5,089 nucleotides of DNA, taken from assembly GCA_024699575.1 (NCBI GenBank), contig JAILPF010000340.1, forward strand, positions 1-5,089. The letters are read 5' to 3'. The DNA is from Acetatifactor sp. (GTDB taxonomy: Bacteria; Bacillota; Clostridia; Lachnospirales; Lachnospiraceae). Position numbers and translations under genes: made by a program. The notes under the pieces were generated by a model, which saw only the letters and a program-made list of their open reading frames with translations, had not been told where the DNA came from and did not search any database. How positions within the stretch are numbered: the first letter of the stretch is position 1; each line of letters opens with the position of its first letter. Positions 1 to 5,089 of this stretch are shown piece by piece.

Positions 1-240
1 ACAAGTGGTAAATGTTACGAACAAATTTCATCTTTGAATAAAATCATAGATCATTTGCCAAGTGAATTTATCCGAACGCATCGTTCCTACATTGTAAACA
101 TGGCTCATATATATCGAATAGCATCTGGAACAATAGAATTATCCAACCATATGACAACACAGATAGCGCGTTCCTATACCAAAGACGTTATTGATGCTTT
201 TGCAAGGTATACCACTCGATTTGATGTGCAAGGAGATTAA
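1..240 (+). CDS. LytTR-type response regulator (AgrA-like), C-terminal part only
   Basis: The frame is open from base 1, so this is the 3' end of a longer gene; the last 79 residues are visible. They form a typical LytTR DNA-binding domain: an LPSEF segment, then the hallmark FIRTHRSYIVN (residues 23-33 of the visible part), a hydrophobic HIYRI strand, a short turn, and an ARSYTKDV segment that resembles the final DNA-contacting strand of AgrA. In S. aureus AgrA a His and an Arg at comparable places contact DNA; His27 and the Arg of ARSY may be their counterparts here, which is inference. The phospho-receiver domain would lie upstream of the window. An internal TTG at 34 is not a credible start, because the domain begins before it. 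The gene ends 3 bases before agrB, so the two are almost certainly co-transcribed, and the regulator probably answers a peptide matured by that AgrB. The partner histidine kinase is not visible. Confidence 0.9.
   Translation, partial: TSGKCYEQISSLNKIIDHLPSEFIRTHRSYIVNMAHIYRIASGTIELSNHMTTQIARSYTKDVIDAFARYTTRFDVQGD
231..235 (+). promoter_or_regulatory. Ribosome binding site of agrB inside the regulator's last codons
   Basis: AGGAG lies 8 bases before the ATG at 244 and overlaps the last codons of the LytTR gene. It supports the ATG at 244 as the agrB start and suggests that translation of the two genes is linked. Confidence 0.75.
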
Positions 241-243
241 TAA

Positions 244-840
244 ATGGTAAAACAACTCTCAACTAAATTTGTGAATTATTTAATTGTTCTTTCAGGCATG
301 GATGTGCATGATGAAGATATGGAAGTATATATCTATGGATTGGAATGCTTTTTTAACACATTTGTCACATTTATTTTATTATCTTTGTGGGGATGTATAA
401 CCCATACTCTTCTACTTACTTGGCTGTGGGTAGTTGCTTTTTCTTTTTTGCGAAAATTTATAGGAGGAGCACATGCACCGACGCAAATCTCTTGTATCAT
501 AAGCAGCGTCATCTTAGGGTGTATGAATCAGTGGGCCATTCTTAATGTGAATCAATCCATTGGAAGTTATATTTTGTGCATTTGTCTATGTGTTATACTG
601 GCTCCGCATCACAATTCCAAATTATCGCTGTCGCAAAAGCAAAGATGGAAATATAAGTTGGCATCTATTATAATTATTTGCATTGGTATGTATTCCTATG
701 CTGTATTAGGTTCCTCAAATATCACTTCTACGATACATTATGCATATTTATGTGGTTGTACGTTATTGTTAGTTGCTTTCATTCGGAGATGGCAAACAGA
801 AAAAGTAAGGTGGCTAAAGAATATCGGTCAACAAGATTGA
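244..840 (+). CDS. agrB: AgrB-family accessory gene regulator (autoinducer peptide-processing membrane protease)
   Basis: AgrB proteins are integral-membrane cysteine endopeptidases. They trim the C-terminal tail of the AgrD precursor and help form the thiolactone of the cyclic pheromone. This 198-residue protein has the usual family length. The core signature RKFIGGAHAPTQISC spans residues 70-84, giving His77 and Cys84, the same numbers as the catalytic pair of S. aureus AgrB. The N-terminus carries a short amphipathic stretch (about 1-20), followed by several hydrophobic segments (roughly 36-50, 55-70, 82-93, 102-120, 138-156 and 162-180), as expected. The start is fixed by an AGGAG 8 bases upstream. 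Catalytic residues are intact and there is no internal stop, so the protein is probably functional. Base composition is AT-rich compared with the genes after 1142. The order response regulator, then agrB, differs from staphylococcal agrBDCA. No intact AgrD follows. Confidence 0.95.
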   Translation: MVKQLSTKFVNYLIVLSGMDVHDEDMEVYIYGLECFFNTFVTFILLSLWGCITHTLLLTWLWVVAFSFLRKFIGGAHAPTQISCIISSVILGCMNQWAILNVNQSIGSYILCICLCVILAPHHNSKLSLSQKQRWKYKLASIIIICIGMYSYAVLGSSNITSTIHYAYLCGCTLLLVAFIRRWQTEKVRWLKNIGQQD

Positions 841-1045
841 ACTGAAATCTGTATAAATGGGGATTTTTCCCTCGAGAAGAATGATTATATCATTGGCAGA
901 AGCTGGTCAAATGAAAAACTAAATTCCGCTTGTATCCCTCCGCTTTTAAATGACTTTGTAATCTCAATTGTAATTCAAAAATCCATACCTAATCTTTGAG
1001 TTGCAATTCATCGAATGATTTTGTAAATGAATTTGCATAACATAT
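841..1045. other. Intergenic stretch after agrB with possible degraded agrD; no intact gene
   Basis: This AT-rich stretch lies where agrD usually follows agrB. One plus-strand frame, from ATG 857 or ATG 881, reads ISLAEAGQMKN and stops at a TAA (920-922). A +1 shifted frame then reads NSAC at 922-933, the residues that often start a cyclic autoinducer in AgrD precursors, followed by IPPLLNDFVI and a stop at 997. One extra A in the run at 914-918 would join the two frames. Against this, neither ATG has a good ribosome binding site, and the usual proline-rich tail is not seen a few residues after the Cys. On the minus strand, 885-974 is open for 29 codons and its deduced peptide looks protein-like, so the region could instead hold a relic of an unrelated gene. 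I cannot decide between a pheromone pseudogene, another relic and chance. Confidence 0.25.
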
Positions 1046-1099
1046 AAGTCAAGAAATATTTATCGAGTTGCGATAAATATTTCTTGACTTTTTGTTTTT
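1046..1099 (+). terminator. Rho-independent terminator of the agr-like cluster
   Basis: Bases 1046-1065 and 1071-1090 are perfect inverted complements (20 bp) around a 5-base loop AGTTG. They are followed directly by TTTGTTTTT at 1091-1099. The stem plus T-tract has the form of an intrinsic terminator for plus-strand transcripts leaving agrB. On the minus strand no T-run follows the stem, so it appears one-directional. The stem is AT-rich and longer than most terminators. Its right arm also holds a possible -35 box for the next operon. Confidence 0.8.
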
Positions 1100-1112
1100 G
1101 CGGTGTTACTCT
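1084..1112 (+). promoter_or_regulatory. Candidate promoter of the DUF2975 operon
   Basis: TTGACT at 1084-1089 (five of six matches to TTGACA), a 17-base spacer, and TACTCT at 1107-1112 (three of six matches to TATAAT) lie 30 to 58 bases before the GTG start at 1142. The position and spacing are right, but the -10 is poor. The -35 falls inside the right arm of the terminator hairpin. The XRE protein encoded in this operon could bind near here to control its own genes, as is common for such cassettes; no operator was identified. Confidence 0.3.
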
Positions 1113-1127
1113 GTACTCAGAAAAGAG

Positions 1128-1133
1128 AGGAGG
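1128..1133 (+). promoter_or_regulatory. Strong ribosome binding site that sets the GTG start at 1142
   Basis: AGGAGG sits 8 bases before GTG at 1142. The frame is open further upstream, to a GTG at 1103, but that codon has no ribosome binding site and would add 13 residues, some encoded by the Shine-Dalgarno sequence itself. The 1142 start is therefore preferred. Confidence 0.85.
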
Positions 1134-1141
1134 TAACTATC

Positions 1142-1621
1142 GTGAAAACAAATCGTAGTTCATTATCTTTTAAAATCACTTTAATTGGAATCGGTGTGTT
1201 CGGGTTGTTGTTTTTCTTTTGGGCATTACCCTCCATCGGGAAGACAATCGCGGAGGCTTATCCGGAGTTCGCCCATGCCTATCTGCCTTGGTTGGCATTG
1301 CTTTGGATTCTGGCGATTCCCTGCTATCTGGTGCTGTTCTTGTTCTGGCAGGTGGCAAAAAGCATAGATGTGGATGAATTGTTTGCAATCTCTAATTCCA
1401 AGCGCTTCATACAGGTGGCAAACCTGGCAATTATCAACTGTATTATTCTTGGAGTGGGTAATATATTATTCCTTGTCCTGAATATTAATCACCCATCCAT
1501 TGTGATTGGCTCTATGTTCATTATTCTGCTGGGTATTGCATTTAACAGCTGCATGCGGTTTATGGCAGAAATTTTCCAGCGTGGAGAGGTACTCCAGGAT
1601 GAAAGTGATTTGACCATTTAA
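1142..1621 (+). CDS. DUF2975-family four-helix membrane protein
   Basis: This 159-residue protein has four hydrophobic segments at about residues 12-30, 48-71, 93-113 and 119-137. A charged cytoplasmic-type linker between segments 2 and 3 includes IDVDELFAISNSKRF. The protein ends in an acidic tail, LQDESDLTI (151-159), the sort of C-terminus seen in DUF2975 proteins. That family has no established biochemical activity; members, such as B. subtilis YoaS, are commonly encoded beside a small YozG-like Cro/CI regulator, exactly as here. The regulator's Shine-Dalgarno sequence starts on the last base of this gene's stop codon, so the two genes are coupled. The GTG start at 1142 is chosen because of its AGGAGG. 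The protein is expected in the cytoplasmic membrane, possibly as a partner or sensor for the adjacent regulator, which is inference. Family assignment rests on topology, tail motif and neighbour. Confidence 0.85.
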   Translation: MKTNRSSLSFKITLIGIGVFGLLFFFWALPSIGKTIAEAYPEFAHAYLPWLALLWILAIPCYLVLFLFWQVAKSIDVDELFAISNSKRFIQVANLAIINCIILGVGNILFLVLNINHPSIVIGSMFIILLGIAFNSCMRFMAEIFQRGEVLQDESDLTI

Positions 1622-1626
1622 GGAGG
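1621..1626 (+). promoter_or_regulatory. Ribosome binding site overlapping the DUF2975 stop codon
   Basis: AGGAGG begins on the last A of the TAA stop of the DUF2975 gene and ends 6 bases before the ATG at 1633. This arrangement favours ribosome re-initiation and tight co-expression of membrane protein and regulator. Confidence 0.8.
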
Positions 1627-1632
1627 AAGGAT

Positions 1633-1857
1633 ATGGGAATTATTTTTAATATAGACGTGATGCTGGCGAAGCGGAAGATGAGTGTGACAGAGCTTGCGGA
1701 CCGTGTGGGAATTACCATGGCTAACATTTCAGTTTTAAAAAATGGAAAAGCGAAAGCAATCAAGGTTTCGACACTGGCAAAGCTTTGTAAAGCCTTGGAC
1801 TGCCAGCCCGGAGATATCCTAGAGTATCAGAAAAGCGAGGAAGAGGAAGATGAATGA
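1633..1857 (+). CDS. Small XRE/Cro-CI family transcriptional regulator (YozG-like)
   Basis: This 74-residue protein is nearly all one helix-turn-helix domain. Helix 1 is around residues 6-15, the first HTH helix is SVTELADRV (17-25), the turn carries Gly26, and the recognition helix is about 28-36 (TMANISVLK), followed by a basic NGKAKAIK loop. KVSTLAKLCKALDCQPGDILEY (44-65) is the classic ending of short Cro/CI proteins of the YozG type, after which comes an acidic tail of Glu and Asp. There is no sensory or dimerisation domain beyond this. Such proteins bind operator DNA as small repressors; the likely target is the promoter of its own operon, and the DUF2975 partner may modulate it (inference). 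It lies 11 bases after the DUF2975 gene and its last 8 bases overlap the start of the next gene, so all three should be on one transcript. Confidence 0.95.
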   Translation: MGIIFNIDVMLAKRKMSVTELADRVGITMANISVLKNGKAKAIKVSTLAKLCKALDCQPGDILEYQKSEEEEDE

Positions 1858-3325
1858 GGAAGAACAAAAAAGCAGGGCAGCAGCCTTTGGAAAATATGCA
1901 TTGTCCGCATTTATTTTTGCAGGACTTGTGGTAATTTGCATCTACAAAAACAGTGCTGCAATCACTTACCCTGTTTATATGGTGGGGCTGTTGGTACTGC
2001 TGCATAAGGTATTGCCATTAAAGCTGAACGATAATGCAACCAAATGTTATGTGTTGGCGTTGTTGCTATTATCTGTATCCAAATGTACCACTGCATCCTG
2101 GACACTGCAAAGGCTGGACGGAATAGCTGTTTTCCTTTTGTTTTTCAGCCTCGTCATCCACACTGTCTGCGAGGACGGAGGCTGGGAGTTCCCAAAACGG
2201 TTGAGGGCGTTGTGTAAAGCGGTAGTGGAGCCATGGCTGCATGCATTCACGCTGTTTGTTGATCAGGCTGCCTTTATACGGGAGAAGAGAAATAAGAGTG
2301 AGAAGAGTGTACTCGGCTTTGTGGGAATCGGGCTGTTAATTGCCCTGCCCCTGGTCTTTATTGTATTATTGCTGTTAGGAAGTGCGGATAAGGTCTTTGG
2401 CGACATGGTGGAGTCCGTCATTGACAAGCTGTTTTTCTTAGAATATCTCCCGGATTATTTTGGACTGATTGTGTGGTTTACCGGTGCTCTTCTGGGGTGG
2501 TATGCGGGAAGCAAATTTTTTGCCGAGGAGCCGTTTACGGTTGCCGATAGTCAGCGAAAACAATATCATGCCGTGGTTGGAATTACAATCAATACTGTGC
2601 TGACTGTGATATATGTTTTGTTTTCCGGTGTGCAATTCGCAGTGCTGTTCACAGGAGGAATGGCATTGCCCGGGAAGTACACTTACGCGGAATATGCACA
2701 TCAGGGTTTCTATCAGCTGGTAATTGTGTGCCTTTTAAATTTGATGGTTGTGACAATCAGTAAAGCGTTATTTGCCGAAAACAAAGCCTTGAAAATACTT
2801 TTGGCTATCATTTGCTGCTGTACCTATGTTATGATTGCATCAGGAGTCTTGCGAATGCTTTTATATGTGCGTGCCTATCAGTTTACGTTCCTTCGACTGT
2901 TTGTTCTGTGGGCAATGGCAATTCTGGCGATTTGCCTGACTGCGGTTTTACTGAATATCTTTTTGCCGAAGGTCAATGTATATCGCGTAAGTCTGGTGGC
3001 GGTCACAATCGGTTATCTTTTGTTTGCCTATGTGCACCCGGATTACTGGATTGCCAGATATAACATGAGCAAGGAAACCACTTGGATGACTCCCAGATTT
3101 GACATGAGCAAGGGCCCTGTGGAACCGAGCGCTTATGACCAGCGTTATCTGATTGACAATCTGTCGGCAGATGCAGTGCCGGCGTATCTGAAGGATGCAG
3201 CACTGCTGGAGCGATATAAACAAGCGTACTATTTAGAGCATGACAGCTCAGAATCGGTGTTTTATAAAGTAAGACATTTCAATATTTCAGAGGCGGTGGC
3301 AGAGTATCTGATGGAAAAACAGTGA
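1850..3325 (+). CDS. DUF4153/DUF4173-family polytopic membrane protein
   Basis: This 491-residue protein has about eleven hydrophobic segments. Four lie in residues 15-106, then a cytoplasmic-type basic linker (about 112-153), one at 154-176, and six more up to about residue 395. The C-terminal soluble part contains HPDYWIARYN (396-405) and DQRYLIDNLSADAVPAYL (430-447), which match the end pattern of DUF4153/DUF4173 proteins: an ARYN-like motif followed by a YL..LS.DAVP motif. The SADKVF motif after segment 5 (178-183) also fits. No catalytic residues are known for this family, and its role is not established. Start at ATG 1850 is preferred because GAGGAAG precedes it and it overlaps the regulator gene by 8 bases, a coupled arrangement. 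The radical SAM gene follows after 7 bases. A 13-residue-spaced MSK repeat sits between the two C-terminal motifs. Family call is from motif memory, not a search. Confidence 0.82.
   Translation: MNEEEQKSRAAAFGKYALSAFIFAGLVVICIYKNSAAITYPVYMVGLLVLLHKVLPLKLNDNATKCYVLALLLLSVSKCTTASWTLQRLDGIAVFLLFFSLVIHTVCEDGGWEFPKRLRALCKAVVEPWLHAFTLFVDQAAFIREKRNKSEKSVLGFVGIGLLIALPLVFIVLLLLGSADKVFGDMVESVIDKLFFLEYLPDYFGLIVWFTGALLGWYAGSKFFAEEPFTVADSQRKQYHAVVGITINTVLTVIYVLFSGVQFAVLFTGGMALPGKYTYAEYAHQGFYQLVIVCLLNLMVVTISKALFAENKALKILLAIICCCTYVMIASGVLRMLLYVRAYQFTFLRLFVLWAMAILAICLTAVLLNIFLPKVNVYRVSLVAVTIGYLLFAYVHPDYWIARYNMSKETTWMTPRFDMSKGPVEPSAYDQRYLIDNLSADAVPAYLKDAALLERYKQAYYLEHDSSESVFYKVRHFNISEAVAEYLMEKQ
3063..3113 (+). 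repeat. 12-base direct repeat inside the DUF4173 gene
   Basis: ACATGAGCAAGG occurs at 3063-3074 and again at 3102-3113, exactly 39 bases (13 codons) apart, so both copies encode the same MSK tripeptide in the same frame. It lies in the soluble linker between the two conserved C-terminal motifs. It may be a small in-frame duplication or coincidence. Confidence 0.5.
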
Positions 3326-3327
3326 GG
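3324..3327 (+). promoter_or_regulatory. Weak ribosome binding site at the DUF4173/radical SAM junction
   Basis: GAGG overlaps the TGA stop of the membrane protein gene (3323-3325) and lies 5 bases before ATG 3333. It is short, so translation of the radical SAM gene probably depends partly on ribosomes finishing the upstream gene. It favours 3333 over any downstream start, and the conserved N-terminus begins directly there. Confidence 0.55.
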
Positions 3328-3332
3328 CGAAA

Positions 3333-5089
3333 ATGAAATTTTTACTGACAGCAATCAATGCAAAATACATTCATTCCAATCCGGCAATTTACAGCCTGCG
3401 GGCATATGCAGGAAAAGAATTGGAATCCCATATTGAATTGGCGGAATATACAATCAATCAACAGATGCAGGATATTATGGCAGACATTTACAGCAGGAGA
3501 CCGGATGCAATCGGGTTTTCCTGCTATATCTGGAATTGGAATATGGTGCAGGAGCTTCTGCTTGAGATTCCAAAGGTTTTGCCGGATACGGATATCTGGC
3601 TGGGCGGTCCGGAGGTGACCTATGATGCGGAGCGGATTTTAGAGCATTATCCGAAGCTTACCGGAATCATGGTGGGCGAAGGAGAGGTGACCTTCAAGGA
3701 ACTGATGGAATACTATGTGTTTAGACAAACACAGGATGAGAATGGTTCTGATGCGGGGAAAACAAAGTGCCCGGAACAGGTCGCCGGCTTGTGTCTGCAC
3801 ACAGGATATACAAAAGCAAGACCCCTCACCAATCTCACCGATCTGCCATTTTTGTATGAGGATTTGGAGCCCTTTGCCAATAAGATTATCTATTATGAGA
3901 GCAGCAGAGGGTGCCCGTACCGCTGTAGCTACTGCTTATCCTCCATCGATAAAAAAGTCAGATTACGTGACATTGATGTCGTTAAAAAAGAACTTCAATT
4001 TTTCCTTGATCATAAGGTGAAACAGGTTAAATTTGTGGATAGAACATTTAACTGTGACCACAAGCATGCCATGGAAATCTGGAAGTACATTTACAAGCAT
4101 GACAATGGTGTCACCAATTTTCATTTTGAAATATCGGCGGATATTCTGCGGGAAGAGGAAATTGCATTGCTGAGGAAATTCCGCCCGGGTCTGGCACAGC
4201 TGGAGATTGGTGTGCAGTCCACCAATGAACAAACAATCAAAGCTATCAACCGCAGTATGAATGTGGAGAGGCTGGAGCGGATTGTCGCCTCCGTCAGAGA
4301 AGGAAACAATATTCACCAGCATTTGGATTTGATTGCCGGTCTTCCCTACGAGGATTATGAGAGCTTCGGACGTTCCTTTAACCGTGTGTATGCTATGAAG
4401 CCGGATCAGCTGCAACTGGGATTTTTAAAGGTGTTAAAGGGCTCGGAGATGGCAGAGCGAGCGGAGGAATTCGGCATCTGCTTTGGAGAAAAACCACCTT
4501 ATGAGGTGCTGTATACCAAATGGCTTGCCTACAGTGACGTGCTTCGGTTGAAACGGGTTGAAGAGATGGTGGAGCTATACTATAACAGCAATCAGTATAC
4601 CCACACGCTTCCCTTTCTGGAGCGTGCTTTCGCCACGCCCTTTGAAATGTTTGAACAGATGGCAGACTATTTTGAGGAGAAGGGGTACTTTATGAACAGC
4701 CCGGCAAGAGCATACCGTTACCAGGTGCTTTTGGACTTTGCCCAAAAATATGACACGGATAACACCTCCATTTATCAGGAACTTTTGACCTATGATTTGT
4801 ATCTGAGAGAGAATGTAAAGAGCAGACCGGAGTTCTGTACTGATTTGACAGATGTGTCATATAAGGATGCGATGCGGAACTTTTACAGAGCAGAGGAAGA
4901 AAACAGACAGTATCTACCGGAGTACGGGCAATATGACTGGAAACAGCTCTCAAAGATGACCCATCTGGAGCCGTTCCATTATCCTGTATGGGACTTGCAA
5001 AAGCTCCTGCAAGAACAGGGTAAAATGCAGAGCAACAAGCCCGACGGAAGAGAATATATTTTATTTGATTATCAAAACCGGAATCCGTT
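3333..5089 (+). CDS. B12-binding-domain radical SAM protein with DUF4080-like C-terminus, 3' end missing
   Basis: The ATG at 3333 is followed by 585 uninterrupted codons to the window edge. Residues 1-130 form a cobalamin-binding-like Rossmann domain: a MKFLLTAINAKYIHSNPA start, GFSCYIWN (61-68), LGGPEV (90-95) and VGEGE (114-118). The canonical cobalamin DxHxxG motif is absent, as in many relatives. The radical SAM core begins at SSRGCPYRCSYC, giving the CxxxCxxC cluster ligands Cys194, Cys198 and Cys201 for a 4Fe-4S cluster that cleaves S-adenosylmethionine. FHFEISADIL, LEIGVQS (GVQS at 293-296) and LDLIAGLP (331-338) are later barrel strands. The rest resembles the DUF4080 domain found at the end of this subgroup. 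Members are often annotated as putative methyltransferases or anaerobic Mg-protoporphyrin cyclase-like proteins; the substrate is unknown. It starts 7 bases after the DUF4173 gene, with a GAGG that overlaps that gene's stop. The subgroup is usually about 550-600 residues, so little is missing. Confidence 0.93.
   Translation, partial: MKFLLTAINAKYIHSNPAIYSLRAYAGKELESHIELAEYTINQQMQDIMADIYSRRPDAIGFSCYIWNWNMVQELLLEIPKVLPDTDIWLGGPEVTYDAERILEHYPKLTGIMVGEGEVTFKELMEYYVFRQTQDENGSDAGKTKCPEQVAGLCLHTGYTKARPLTNLTDLPFLYEDLEPFANKIIYYESSRGCPYRCSYCLSSIDKKVRLRDIDVVKKELQFFLDHKVKQVKFVDRTFNCDHKHAMEIWKYIYKHDNGVTNFHFEISADILREEEIALLRKFRPGLAQLEIGVQSTNEQTIKAINRSMNVERLERIVASVREGNNIHQHLDLIAGLPYEDYESFGRSFNRVYAMKPDQLQLGFLKVLKGSEMAERAEEFGICFGEKPPYEVLYTKWLAYSDVLRLKRVEEMVELYYNSNQYTHTLPFLERAFATPFEMFEQMADYFEEKGYFMNSPARAYRYQVLLDFAQKYDTDNTSIYQELLTYDLYLRENVKSRPEFCTDLTDVSYKDAMRNFYRAEEENRQYLPEYGQYDWKQLSKMTHLEPFHYPVWDLQKLLQEQGKMQSNKPDGREYILFDYQNRNP

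Noticed and set aside
1046..1090. The 20-bp perfect inverted repeat as the end of an insertion sequence or a MITE
   Set aside because: It has a 5-base loop and is directly followed by a T-tract just after an operon, which fits a terminator; no second copy, transposase or target-site duplication was seen.
1103..1141. Upstream extension of the DUF2975 gene to GTG 1103
   Set aside because: No ribosome binding site precedes 1103, and the added 13 residues would be encoded by the Shine-Dalgarno region of the better start at 1142.
1760..2005. An 81-codon minus-strand open frame across the regulator/DUF4173 junction
   Set aside because: It is antisense to two well-supported overlapping genes and lacks any family signal.
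2438..3223. Minus-strand open frames at 2438-2701 and 2948-3223
   Set aside because: They are antisense to the DUF4173 coding region, whose helices and C-terminal motifs are continuous on the plus strand.
3358..4020. Plus-strand open frames at 3358-3618 and 3715-4020
   Set aside because: They are out-of-frame shadows of the radical SAM gene, with no ribosome binding sites and low-quality peptides rich in Arg and Cys.
3963..4415. A 150-codon open frame on the minus strand
   Set aside because: It is wholly antisense to the radical SAM core, which has clear motifs and continuous coding; the deduced peptide has no recognisable domain.
4690..4953. An 87-codon minus-strand open frame near the right edge
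   Set aside because: It is antisense to the radical SAM C-terminal domain and its peptide is not protein-like.

Overview
The window looks like chromosomal DNA of a low-to-moderate G+C, Gram-positive Clostridia-type bacterium, most likely near Lachnospiraceae. The reasons are the agr-type peptide signalling genes, strong AGGAGG ribosome binding sites, tight plus-strand gene packing, and the pairing of a DUF2975 membrane protein with a YozG-like Cro/CI regulator. All genes I can support are on the plus strand. The species assignment is inference from gene content only.

Region 1 (1-840) is the end of an AT-rich agr-like quorum-sensing cluster. It holds the C-terminal LytTR DNA-binding domain of a response regulator, cut by the window edge, and 3 bases later a complete AgrB-family peptide-processing protease with His77 and Cys84 in the expected places. 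The histidine kinase is not in the window.

Region 2 (841-1141) is a 301-base stretch with no intact gene. An AgrD pheromone precursor would be expected here. I see only a weak, frame-broken resemblance to one, and a competing minus-strand reading. The region ends in a perfect 20-bp hairpin followed by a T-rich tract, a convincing intrinsic terminator. The right arm of that hairpin contains a possible -35 box for the next operon.

Region 3 (1142-5089) is a compact four-gene operon with visibly higher G+C. It encodes a four-helix DUF2975 membrane protein, a 74-residue XRE/YozG-like repressor, a large polytopic DUF4153/DUF4173 membrane protein, and a cobalamin-binding-type radical SAM protein with a DUF4080-like C-terminus that runs off the right edge. 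The first three form a recurrent pattern: membrane proteins controlled by a small Cro/CI regulator. Close spacing, an 8-base overlap and Shine-Dalgarno sequences that run through stop codons argue for co-transcription and translational coupling.

No RNA gene, CRISPR array, intact insertion sequence or attachment site was seen. The window shows recognisable families rather than a clearly new system. The points most worth checking are the missing or decayed agrD, the terminator/promoter overlap, and the radical SAM enzyme of unknown substrate linked to the membrane-protein operon.
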